Shown one piece after another: positions 16,124-25,988 of a stretch of 33,518 bases of DNA (the first letter of the stretch is position 1; every line of letters begins with the position of its first letter). Source of the DNA: JBFGCM01 sp041581135 (GTDB taxonomy: Bacteria; Actinomycetota; Acidimicrobiia; Spongiisociales; UBA5794); assembly GCA_041581135.1 (NCBI GenBank), contig JBFGCM010000035.1, positions 1 through 33,518 on the forward strand, given 5' to 3'. The position numbers and the translations under genes are program-made. The notes beneath the pieces were generated by a model. It did not search any database. It was not told where the DNA came from and worked only from the letters and a program-made list of their open reading frames with translations.

Positions 16124-18161
<2,038 letters not shown>

Positions 18162-18169
<8 letters not shown>

Positions 18170-18908
18170 GCCCGGGATCCGTTGGTTGTCTGCCGGCCTG
18201 GCCGCGGTTCCAGCCCACGACGAGTGGCTCGCCGCCACCGAGTCGGCGTGGGCGCAGAGAATGCGTTTCGAGAAGCGACGCCGCGAGTACCGGCTCGCCC
18301 GCTGGTGCGCCAAGACAGCGGTTGCGGCGATGCTCGACGATCCGCCCCCACCAGACCTCATCGCGATCGGCCATCTGCCCGAGGGGGCACCTGCCGCTTT
18401 CGTGGCCGACGAACCGTTCCCGTTGCGGATCTCGATGACCGACCGCGCCGACTGGGCGGTCTGTGTCATCGGCCCGTCGGGTGTCGAGGTGGGGTGCGAT
18501 CTCGAGCTGGTCGAGCCTCGGAGCGCTGCATTCGTACGGGACTACTTCGTGCCCGCGGAACAGCAGGTGGCGCTCCACGAGGGGATGGCGGATCCGGTGC
18601 TCACGAACGTCATCTGGTCGGCAAAGGAGAGCGCCCTCAAGGTGTTGCGGACCGGGCTGCGTCGTGACACACGGTCGGTAGTCGTCGAGTTGGAGCACCG
18701 TGATCCGGCCGGATGGTCACCGTTGACCGTGCGCACCAGCGAAGGTGACCTCTTCGCCGGATGGTGGCGTCGTTTCGGAGAGTTCGTGCTCACGATCGCC
18801 GCCGACGAACCGACCGGACCTCCCGAGGCCCTGGACGATCCGATCGCGCTGGCATCGGCAACGCCGGGCCACAGTTGGATGGAGTCAGTCGGCCGCTCGT
18901 CGTCGTAG
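18162..18908 (+). CDS. Sfp-type 4'-phosphopantetheinyl transferase
   Basis: This 248-residue enzyme should attach the phosphopantetheine arm of coenzyme A to the carrier domain of the megasynthase. The two metal/CoA-binding signatures are clear: GCDLE (111-115, Asp113 and Glu115) and WSAKESALK (152-160, Glu156 and Lys160). The upstream motif that is usually SxSH reads SMTD (91-94), so the His that commonly contacts CoA appears replaced by Asp. Its length fits the Sfp group rather than the short AcpS group. The start ATG overlaps the end of the carboxylase ORF, so translation is probably coupled. A dedicated transferase as the last gene supports the idea that the five ORFs form one pathway. 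The C-terminal 25 residues are low-complexity and probably disordered. Confidence 0.88.
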
Positions 18909-18970
18909 ACCCGTCCGCACCAACACGGCCACGAGGGCCGCGCCGATCGGAGGGACACCAAGGCAGGTTG

Positions 18971-19002
18971 CCCCGTTCGAGCCCCGGTGGGCTCGAACAG
19001 GG
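18971..19002. terminator. Bidirectional hairpin terminator between convergent operons
   Basis: A perfect 10-bp stem, GTTCGAGCCC (18975-18984) with GGGCTCGAAC (18989-18998), closes a four-base CGGT loop. It is extended outward by CCC/GGG after one mismatch. It lies between the end of the phosphopantetheinyl transferase (plus) and the end of aioA (minus), so it can serve both transcripts. No T-run is present. Confidence 0.75.
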
Positions 19003-19014
19003 ACATCCAGGGCC

Positions 19015-21537
19015 TCAGGCGTCGGTTCCTCCGACCAGGTTTCGTGGCGCGAAGCTCATGAGGAACGCGTCCTTGAACTCGGAGGGGCCGATCCTCTCGA
19101 GCTTCCCGCGACCCACCTTGAAGTTGTACCGCAGGTTCAGCGGCTGCAAAGTGGTGTCGGCCGACGTCAGGTTGTTCGCCGGCTGGCCCGGGTAGTTGAA
19201 GTACGTGTACACGACACCCGGCGGAACCGCATCGGTGACGTAGGCCACCACCGTGATCTCGGCGCTCATCTCCTCGCCGAGCTGGTCGATCACCCGGTCG
19301 CTCCACAGTCGCACCCAGTCGCCTGATTCGACACCGGCGCGAGCCGCATCTTCATCCGAGATCTCGAGGAAGTTCGCCGGCCACCGATCGATGTGGTACA
19401 CCATCCGGAGCTGGTCACCCACGTTGTTCCACAGCTCGTTGACCCGCCCGTTGAGCACGTACACCTCGTCGCCGGATGGCCCGATGATGTCCATCCGTGA
19501 CGCCACGGCATCCCAATCGGGCAGCGTGAAGTTGGCCTTTCCCGAGTCCGACTTGAACGTCAGGTCGGCATGGAGCCGTTCGGTGCCCTTGATGGTGTCG
19601 CCGTCCCGTTGGATGGGGCATTGGATGCCGCTCGCTTCGGCGTACGAACCCTCGGCTGCGGTCACATCCGAGTAGCTCTTGAGCAGGTCGTGCGCCCGGA
19701 TGCCGCGCTCCTGGGCCAGGATCACGAGCTCGTTGTAGGCCTTACGACCGCCGGAGGCGGGACCACCCTCTTCGAAGATGGCGTTGGTATCGGGCCAGTC
19801 GAAGCCGTCGAATCCCATCCGCTGCGCTATGGTCGCGGCGATCTTCCAGTCCGGCATCGCCTCGCCCGGGGGATCGGCGACCTTCTCGTACAGGTAGAGG
19901 CGGCGCTCCGCACTCATCCGCGCCGTCGTCTCCTCACCCCAGCCGGCTGCGGGCAGCACCAGGTCGGCATACTCGGTGGTGGCGTTCGGATAGAGCTCTT
20001 GGTGGACGAGGACGGTTCCTCCGGCGTCCACTCGGCTGGTGAGCGCACTGATGGCATCTTGCGTGTTGGAGCTGGTGAGTTGCGGGCCCGTGCGTCGGGT
20101 CAACTCTTCCAGCCGTTCCCGCAGCCGCTCCGTTGCCGCCATGGCGCCGACCCAGTTGGTGCCGATGACCCACATGAACCGGGTGTTGCCCTCGACGAAC
20201 CACCGATCGGTGTCCATCTCGATCTTGTTGCCGAGGTAGTCGTGTGGCGACTTGTCCTTGGGGTATGAGCCCCCGCTGAGGCCGCCTCGCTGATGGCCCC
20301 CCAAACGCGACGTGCTCTGTCCGGGACGCCCGGCGGCGCCGAGGAGCACCCCGAGGCTTCCGATCGCCGCGGTGTTCTCGTAGTTGTGTGACCAGTAGAG
20401 ACCCTTCTCGAACCGCACGCTCGTCTTCTTGCGGGTCCCGTCCGAGTTGGGTGCGGCGAGCATCTCTGCCGCGGCGCGGATCTTGTCGGCCGGCACCCGG
20501 GTGATTGCCGCGGCGCCCTCCGGCGTGAACTCGGGCTTCGAGAACAGGTAGGTCCGGTACTCGTCGAAGGTGAGGCCGAACATCTTGCGACGCCACCCGC
20601 CTTCGGCGTCGAGCTCGGCGCGGGACGCCGTGTACGAGTCGATGAACTCGGTGTCCTCCCAGCCCTTGTCGATGATCTCCCGGGCGATGGCGTTGAGCAG
20701 CGCCGTGTCGGTGCCGGGCCACAGCTGGAGGTGCAATCCGCCCATCTTCTCCACCAGTCGCGACGTGAATCCCTTGCGCGGGTTGACGTCGACGGTGGGC
20801 GTCGACTGCATCCACTGCGTGTAGCGCGCCGTCCTGGTCTCGTACGGATCGGTGCCGACCAGGAGCATGACGTCGGCCTCCTTGTCGTCGGCGTATGCCG
20901 ACGAGAACGCGTCGATGCCGCAGTCGGACAGGCCGGGAGTGTCATCGCCCTCGGCGGGCCCGTGGTGCGGAGCCCAGTTGGGCGTGCCGATCATGCCGCG
21001 CGCCAGCTTCGAGATGGCGTACGTGTTCTCGAAGTACTGGTACGAGTAGACCTTGACACCCCACGCCAGCTCATCGTATGTGTCCAGCACATGCTCGGAG
21101 ACTCGGGCGAAGATCTCGACGGCGGCGTCCCACGAGATCGGCACGAGCTGATCCCGCACCCGGAGCAGGGGCGTCGTGAACCGCTCCGCGGTGGGCGTGC
21201 CCGGGTTGTAGAGCTTGCGGGCCAGGACACCTCCGCGAACGCTGTGATCCCCGCCAACGTTGCCGACGTCGGTGTTGGGATCGGGTTGGACGATCACGTT
21301 CACGAGCCGGCCGTCGAAGGTGACGACGTTGTGCATGTTGGGAGACACCCACTGGCCGATTCCGGCAGGGAGATCCACGCCGAGCGCGTTGTCGGCCGCC
21401 GCCGGCCCTCCTTCCCTGCCGACCGGCCACCGGATGACCCGATAGCGGCACGCCACCGGACAGAACTCGCACGCGGTGTACGCCACCTGGGCGTCAGGCG
21501 GCGGAATGGGTACCGATTGCTGGACGTCGGTGGTCAT
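19015..21537 (-). CDS. aioA: Arsenite oxidase large (molybdopterin) subunit-like protein
   Basis: An 840-residue DMSO-reductase-family molybdoenzyme. The cluster motif C23-x2-C26-x3-C30 with Ser99 instead of a fourth Cys is the arsenite-oxidase arrangement for a [3Fe-4S] centre. The RLGGH segment (Arg411, His415) matches the Arg and His that line the arsenite pocket of the Alcaligenes enzyme, and PHHGPAEGDD (about 190-199) aligns with its His/Glu region, with Asp199 where Glu is expected; residue matches are from memory. The enzyme would oxidise As(III) to As(V) in the periplasm and pass electrons to the Rieske subunit. It has no signal of its own, as expected if carried with the Tat-exported AioB. 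It overlaps aioB by 4 bases. Iodate reductase IdrA is a close relative, but no cytochrome peroxidase genes accompany it here. Confidence 0.82.
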   Translation of the reverse strand: MTTDVQQSVPIPPPDAQVAYTACEFCPVACRYRVIRWPVGREGGPAAADNALGVDLPAGIGQWVSPNMHNVVTFDGRLVNVIVQPDPNTDVGNVGGDHSVRGGVLARKLYNPGTPTAERFTTPLLRVRDQLVPISWDAAVEIFARVSEHVLDTYDELAWGVKVYSYQYFENTYAISKLARGMIGTPNWAPHHGPAEGDDTPGLSDCGIDAFSSAYADDKEADVMLLVGTDPYETRTARYTQWMQSTPTVDVNPRKGFTSRLVEKMGGLHLQLWPGTDTALLNAIAREIIDKGWEDTEFIDSYTASRAELDAEGGWRRKMFGLTFDEYRTYLFSKPEFTPEGAAAITRVPADKIRAAAEMLAAPNSDGTRKKTSVRFEKGLYWSHNYENTAAIGSLGVLLGAAGRPGQSTSRLGGHQRGGLSGGSYPKDKSPHDYLGNKIEMDTDRWFVEGNTRFMWVIGTNWVGAMAATERLRERLEELTRRTGPQLTSSNTQDAISALTSRVDAGGTVLVHQELYPNATTEYADLVLPAAGWGEETTARMSAERRLYLYEKVADPPGEAMPDWKIAATIAQRMGFDGFDWPDTNAIFEEGGPASGGRKAYNELVILAQERGIRAHDLLKSYSDVTAAEGSYAEASGIQCPIQRDGDTIKGTERLHADLTFKSDSGKANFTLPDWDAVASRMDIIGPSGDEVYVLNGRVNELWNNVGDQLRMVYHIDRWPANFLEISDEDAARAGVESGDWVRLWSDRVIDQLGEEMSAEITVVAYVTDAVPPGVVYTYFNYPGQPANNLTSADTTLQPLNLRYNFKVGRGKLERIGPSEFKDAFLMSFAPRNLVGGTDA

Positions 21538-22238
21538 GTCTGCACCTCCACCGGGGTTCCGTCGAGGAGGTTCTGCCGGTAGCCGTAGATCAGCCCGAGC
21601 ACCCCCTCGGCATAGATCGCGTCACCTTCGATGGCCAGGACGATCTGCGGCAGTCGTTGGGTTGCCTGGCCGAGTGTCACCTGGCCGCCGACCGCCGCAT
21701 CGAACGTCGTGAAGTGACCGGGGCACGGACCGAAGACGCAGGTCGCAGGGTCGAACGTGCCGTCGAGCGGCCACCCCATGTGGGTGCAAATGGTCGAGAA
21801 CGCCACGATGTCGGCGTCGGCGCCGAGCCCGTACTGAGCAGGTTTGCCCAACTTCACCAGCTGGGCACGCTGTCCCACGAGGGGGTATTCGAAAGGGATC
21901 GGCGTCCCCTCTTCGAGATCTGCCAGATCGGCGACCTTGACGCGGGGATAGAAGATGAGCGTGTCGGCGCCTTCGGTCGGCGGCGTCACGATCGCTACGT
22001 CATCACTGGGCTGCGGCGTGGCGATCACGACGTCGTCTTCTTGATCCGCCAACCAGTGCCCGATGCCGATTCCGGCGAGGCCACCGGCTGCCAGGCCGCC
22101 GGTGAGGCCGGTGACGAAGCCGATGAAACTGCGTCGATCAATGCCCCCCTGCTCGGAGGTGCCGGTCGCCGCGGCTTCGGCGAACTCGTGCGCTCTCTGT
22201 TCGGGTGTGGGCGCGCCGCGCGGAACTTCGTCGGACAT
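21534..22238 (-). CDS. aioB: Arsenite oxidase small (Rieske) subunit-like protein
   Basis: This 234-residue protein has a twin-arginine signal (IDRRSFIGF, Arg35-Arg36, then a hydrophobic stretch to about residue 60), a low-complexity linker, and a Rieske [2Fe-2S] domain. The cluster ligands are C151-x-H153 (CTHMGW) and C172-x2-H175 (CPGH). The two Cys that form a disulfide in many Rieske proteins are Trp156 and Gly174. The C-terminal part (LGQATQRLP, then EGVLGLIYGY) is characteristic of AioB. It would take electrons from the molybdenum subunit and pass them to a cytochrome or the respiratory chain. At 234 residues it is longer than typical AioB (about 175) owing to the N-terminal extension and linker. 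Start ATG 22238 has a strong ribosome site. Confidence 0.85.
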   Translation of the reverse strand: MSDEVPRGAPTPEQRAHEFAEAAATGTSEQGGIDRRSFIGFVTGLTGGLAAGGLAGIGIGHWLADQEDDVVIATPQPSDDVAIVTPPTEGADTLIFYPRVKVADLADLEEGTPIPFEYPLVGQRAQLVKLGKPAQYGLGADADIVAFSTICTHMGWPLDGTFDPATCVFGPCPGHFTTFDAAVGGQVTLGQATQRLPQIVLAIEGDAIYAEGVLGLIYGYRQNLLDGTPVEVQT

Positions 22239-22245
22239 GACACTT

Positions 22246-22252
22246 ACCTCCT
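22246..22252 (-). promoter_or_regulatory. Strong Shine-Dalgarno of aioB
   Basis: On the minus strand AGGAGGT lies 7 bases before ATG 22238, the best ribosome site in the minus-strand cluster. It fixes the start of aioB and the long N-terminal region ahead of the Tat motif. Confidence 0.8.
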
Positions 22253-22363
22253 GACCTGCGACGGGGGCAGCATATCCGCTGACTGCTCCCGGACCAGGGG
22301 TCTAACGGCTCTATCCCGGCTCTCGGCTCGTCTCTTCGTGGGCCCGACGTGCCGCGCGCGACC

Positions 22364-24535
22364 TCAACCGTGCAGGGCTTGGATCGTCCGGTTGGCGTGA
22401 CTCACCCGGGCCGCCAGGGTGCGGGCCACGAATGCGTGCAAGTCCGCGGCGGTGCTCGGGTCGTTCTGGCAGAGATCGTTGAAGGCATCGGGCGTCAGGT
22501 GCAGCACCTTGCACACAGTGTCCGCCACCACGCTGGCGGTGCACGGTTCGCCCATGTACAGCCCGATCTCGCCGAGCACCGTCCCCTCACGCAGGGTCCT
22601 GAGCCGCACCGTGGTGCCGTCACGGTGATGCAGCAGCACCGTCGCCCGCCCGGAAGTGATCAGGAAGATGCCGGGCGTCGGATCCCCCTGCGTCATGAGG
22701 TGCTCTCCGGCGTCGATGGTCCGGGCTCGGAGGAACGCCCCGAGGCGCATCGTCAGATCCTCGGGGAGGCTGCGACCACCGGTGTCGTCCACGGCGAGGT
22801 CTTGGAGGAGCTGGTCTTCGCACCACGCCATGCCGTGATCCAGGTCCGAGGCGTCGACGAGGATGTCGCCGTAGGTGTCTGCGAACTGGGCGAACTGGGC
22901 CCGAGCGGATGGCCGGAGGCCGCTGAGCACCAGCTGGAAACCGTGCTCCCGCGCCAGCGCCGCGATGCGCTCGAACAGCGCCACGGCCGAGGAGTCGACG
23001 CCGGTGACCAACCGGAAGTCGAAGACGATGTGCCGCACGTTCCCCGACGATTGCAGGTGGCGCTTCACGGTGTCGACGATCTGATTGGCTGTACCGAAGA
23101 AGATGAAGCCTTGGAGTTCGAGAATGAGCACGGCCTCTCCGACTTCGTTGAGGTACTCCGACTCGTGGATGGGCCGCTCGATGTTGCTGCGATGCTCGCG
23201 AGCGGTGAGCTGATGTTTGACCACGTCGATACGGCTGTAGCGGTACACGAAGAGCACGATGGCGGCGCCGACGCCGGCTGCCACGCCCTCGAGGAACCCG
23301 ACGGTGGCGATGGTGGCCACGATGCCGACCATGAGCACGTAGTCGAGCCGAGACATGCGATGCCGGGATCTCCACAGCCAGTCGAGCAGGAAGTCGATCC
23401 CGACGAACACGAGGAGGCCGCCGATGACGAACTGCGGCAGGAACTCCAGCACCGTGCTGCCCACCAACGTGAGCCCGACCAAACTGAGCGAGGCCACGAT
23501 CACGGCTCCCCGCCGTGCTCCGCCCAGCCGGTGGGCGAACAGCGTGTCGGACAGATACACGAACCCCGGTGGGCCGCCGAGCGCACCGGCGGCCAGGTTG
23601 GCCCACCCGGTCGCACGGAGCTCCGCGCTGGTGTCGAGGTCGCTGTTGGTGCCGACCTCCACGGCGCTCAGATACAGAAGAAACGTGAGCGGAGCCAGCA
23701 CCAGGATCGTTCCCAAGTTGGCGGCCTCTCCCGCAACGGCTCCCCAGTCGGCGCCGGCCAAGGCGTCGACAGCCAATCCCGGCCACAGTCCTCCTTCGGG
23801 GAACGGTCCCAGCATCCAGCCCCGGTCGAGTGCGGCAGCCTGGCCGACTCCAGCCAGCCGGCTGATGACATGGAACGCGGCGATGGCCGACACGAGCATC
23901 AGGAGGTAGGTCCGCGACGACCAATGCAGCAGGGTGGCGAGTAGGAAGGCACCGGCCAAAGCCAGACCCGCCCACAGCACGGCCACGCCGTCGGCCGCCA
24001 AGGGGTCATCGACGTTGGCCTGAAGCAGGCCGAAGCCGCCTCGCAGGATCAGGAAGCCGGTGCCTGCGAGAAGTCCCCCCACCACCGGGAAGGGTACGTA
24101 GCGGGCGATCTCGCCGAGGTGGAAACGCCCCATCACCAAGAAGAGCACGCCGGCGCCGAGGGACACCGTCGCCATCATGGCGATGACCGAGTCGACGGCA
24201 TCAGGGCCCACCACCGCCGTGGCGATCGAGGCGCCGGCGAGGGTCAGGATGGCGGCGCTGTTGTCCTGGATGCCGCCGTACATTCCCGGGAACCGGCTCA
24301 TCGTGCCGATCACCAGGGCGAGCGCCGCCGACGCGGTGAGACCCACGCCGATACCCAACGGCAAGGCGTCTCTCAGGTCTCCGGAGAAGATCAATGACAT
24401 GAGCGCCACGCTGAACAGCCCGTTGACGAAACCGAAGACGAGTCCGATGGCAACGGTGGCCGGGAGGCGCGAGCCGGTGAGATCGCCCGCGATCTCTGCC
24501 ATGCCGCTGCGTGCGGACACCGCGCGCTCTCTCAT
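22364..24535 (-). CDS. SulP anion transporter with STAS and cyclic-nucleotide-binding domains
   Basis: A 723-residue fusion. Residues about 20-440 are hydrophobic with many membrane segments and the SulP/SLC26 pattern (FPGMYGGIQDNSA, VPFPVVGGLLAGTG). Residues about 455-565 form a STAS domain with TGVDSSAV, the conserved Asp-Ser region. Residues about 595-715 form a CAP-family cyclic-nucleotide-binding fold (DAGEHLMTQGD, then LGEIGLYMGEPCTASV). In that last motif the phosphate-binding Arg is Cys, so binding of cAMP or cGMP may be lost. SulP proteins carry sulfate, bicarbonate or related anions; the substrate here is not readable. A CATACT -10-like element (24542-24547) just 6 bases before ATG 24535 suggests a leaderless mRNA. 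The gene lies 125 bases upstream of aioB on the same strand, so co-transcription is possible. Confidence 0.88.
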   Translation of the reverse strand: MRERAVSARSGMAEIAGDLTGSRLPATVAIGLVFGFVNGLFSVALMSLIFSGDLRDALPLGIGVGLTASAALALVIGTMSRFPGMYGGIQDNSAAILTLAGASIATAVVGPDAVDSVIAMMATVSLGAGVLFLVMGRFHLGEIARYVPFPVVGGLLAGTGFLILRGGFGLLQANVDDPLAADGVAVLWAGLALAGAFLLATLLHWSSRTYLLMLVSAIAAFHVISRLAGVGQAAALDRGWMLGPFPEGGLWPGLAVDALAGADWGAVAGEAANLGTILVLAPLTFLLYLSAVEVGTNSDLDTSAELRATGWANLAAGALGGPPGFVYLSDTLFAHRLGGARRGAVIVASLSLVGLTLVGSTVLEFLPQFVIGGLLVFVGIDFLLDWLWRSRHRMSRLDYVLMVGIVATIATVGFLEGVAAGVGAAIVLFVYRYSRIDVVKHQLTAREHRSNIERPIHESEYLNEVGEAVLILELQGFIFFGTANQIVDTVKRHLQSSGNVRHIVFDFRLVTGVDSSAVALFERIAALAREHGFQLVLSGLRPSARAQFAQFADTYGDILVDASDLDHGMAWCEDQLLQDLAVDDTGGRSLPEDLTMRLGAFLRARTIDAGEHLMTQGDPTPGIFLITSGRATVLLHHRDGTTVRLRTLREGTVLGEIGLYMGEPCTASVVADTVCKVLHLTPDAFNDLCQNDPSTAADLHAFVARTLAARVSHANRTIQALHG

Positions 24536-24633
24536 CCGTCGAGTATGCCAGTCGAGTCGGTCGCTGTGGGAGCGTTCACGGAAGTGGCGGCGCCGTGGGC
24601 GGCCTTGCGCTCAGCTCTCAGGGAACCAGCGGC

Positions 24634-24786
24634 TCACCCCTGGCCGATGGTGGCGACACACTCGGCGTGTCCGCATTTGCACGCTTCGCCGGTGTCGCTG
24701 GTGTCGATGCCCATCCGACAGGAAGGCCCGCAGTATTCGAGACCGTCTTCGACGGCGCAAGTGCAGGCATCATGCGCGCAGATCAT
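24634..24786 (-). CDS. Small SmtA-type bacterial metallothionein
   Basis: This 50-residue protein has eight Cys (3, 8, 10, 19, 23, 36, 38, 43) and two His (5, 40). The spacing CxHxxxxCxC, then YCGPSC, then CKCGHAEC, strongly recalls cyanobacterial SmtA, whose CCGHxxC-like end and YCCxxC centre bind zinc and cadmium in a four-metal cluster. It would buffer or sequester zinc, cadmium or copper in the cytosol. The chosen start ATG 24786 has AGGAG six bases upstream; a longer frame starting further upstream lacks such a site. It is transcribed divergently from the acetyltransferase across a 98-base gap and toward the SulP-aioBA genes, 98 bases ahead of the transporter. No SmtB/ArsR-type regulator gene is in the window. 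Confidence 0.85.
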   Translation of the reverse strand: MICAHDACTCAVEDGLEYCGPSCRMGIDTSDTGEACKCGHAECVATIGQG

Positions 24787-24884
24787 CGGAGGCTCCTTTC
24801 GCTCGCCCCTCCATTCTGTACCCGAGGAAGGGACGATGGGAAACGTCGACCCGACTCGCGCCCGCACAGCCATACTGATGGCAG

Positions 24885-25856
24885 ATGGTCGAGCTCCCTT
24901 CCGACGGCGGCATCACGTGGCGGTCGATGACCCTCGACGATGCCGTTGCTTACCACGCTCTGCATGAGGGCTTCGAAACGGGTAACGGTCTGTCGTACCG
25001 GACGTCACTCGGCGAGGTGCGGCACGAGCTGGAGGACCCCAAGGTCGACCTCGCCGCCGACACGCTCGTTGCCGTCGATCGTGAGGGTGTCATGCAGGCG
25101 TCGTGCGTCGTGCGTGTCTCCTCACAGGAGGGCGTCATGCATCGCGGCTTCGTCCTCACGCTGGCGCTGCCCGGCGCCGAGCACCTCGAGGAGTTCGGCG
25201 TGTGGTGGGGCGAGGCGCGGGTCCGGGAGAAGATGGCGGAGCGCGACGACGACACCCCCCGGGTGATTCGGGGGTGGGCAGAGGCCGTCATGCCTGCCCG
25301 CATCGGGATGTATGAACGGCTCGGGTTCGAGGTGCGGCGGTACTTCGTCGAGATGGCGCGAGCGCTCGCCGACCCGATTCCACCGATCGAGCTGCCGCCG
25401 GGTGTCGACGTGCTGCCGTGGGATGATCGGTGGGCCTACAGCACGTGGCAGGCGCGGCGCGAGGCGTTCGTGGACCACTGGGGATCGGTCACGAGTCCGT
25501 TCGAGGAATGGAAGCGCCTGCTGGACGAGCCGGGGACGCGCCTCGACCTGTCCGCGGTGGCGGTGGCCGACGACGAGGTTGTGGCGTTGTCGGTGGCGGG
25601 TGTCTTTCCCCACGATTGGGAGATCCGGGGTCGAAGGGAGGGCTGGATCTTGACGCTGGGCACGCGGCGGGCGTGGCGCAGAAGGGGCTTGGCCAGCGCG
25701 CTGTTGGTGGATGCCATGCAGCGCTTTGGGGCCGAGGGTCTGACCCATGCGACGCTCGCCGTCGATGCGGAAAGCCCGACGGGGGCGTTCGGGCTCTACA
25801 CGCGGCTCGGCTTCGTCGAGACGGCGCGGTCTGTGGCGCTGGTGAAGGACTGGTGA
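24885..25856 (+). CDS. Tandem GNAT-family N-acetyltransferase
   Basis: A 323-residue protein made of two GNAT folds. The N-terminal half (about 1-155) is degenerate in the acetyl-CoA loop, while the C-terminal half (about 165-323) keeps the canonical loop in RRAWRRRGLASALL (near 257-270) and ends with the GAFGLYTRLGF segment typical of active GNATs. The double arrangement resembles mycothiol synthase and Eis-like proteins, but length and sequence do not let me assign either. It probably acetylates a small amine with acetyl-CoA in the cytosol. The start is ATG 24885, which has no clear ribosome site; CATACT at 24870-24875 could be a -10 element for a near-leaderless transcript. Confidence 0.8.
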   Translation: MVELPSDGGITWRSMTLDDAVAYHALHEGFETGNGLSYRTSLGEVRHELEDPKVDLAADTLVAVDREGVMQASCVVRVSSQEGVMHRGFVLTLALPGAEHLEEFGVWWGEARVREKMAERDDDTPRVIRGWAEAVMPARIGMYERLGFEVRRYFVEMARALADPIPPIELPPGVDVLPWDDRWAYSTWQARREAFVDHWGSVTSPFEEWKRLLDEPGTRLDLSAVAVADDEVVALSVAGVFPHDWEIRGRREGWILTLGTRRAWRRRGLASALLVDAMQRFGAEGLTHATLAVDAESPTGAFGLYTRLGFVETARSVALVKDW

Positions 25857-25988
25857 CGAGCGGTTCCGCTCCCGGCGGATCGTCTGGAGCTCAGCAGAGC
25901 GTGGCCGCATGGCACTCGTCCCGGGCGAGGCCTCGAACTTGCCGCATCGGTAGAGTCCCCTCCGTGTGGGAGTGGGTCAGGTCGTGCC

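Noticed and set aside
19015..22238. Iodate reductase (IdrA/IdrB) instead of arsenite oxidase.
   Set aside because: The families are close and this is not excluded, but the accompanying di-haem peroxidase genes of idr loci are absent and the RLGGH pocket motif fits AioA. Kept as an alternative only.
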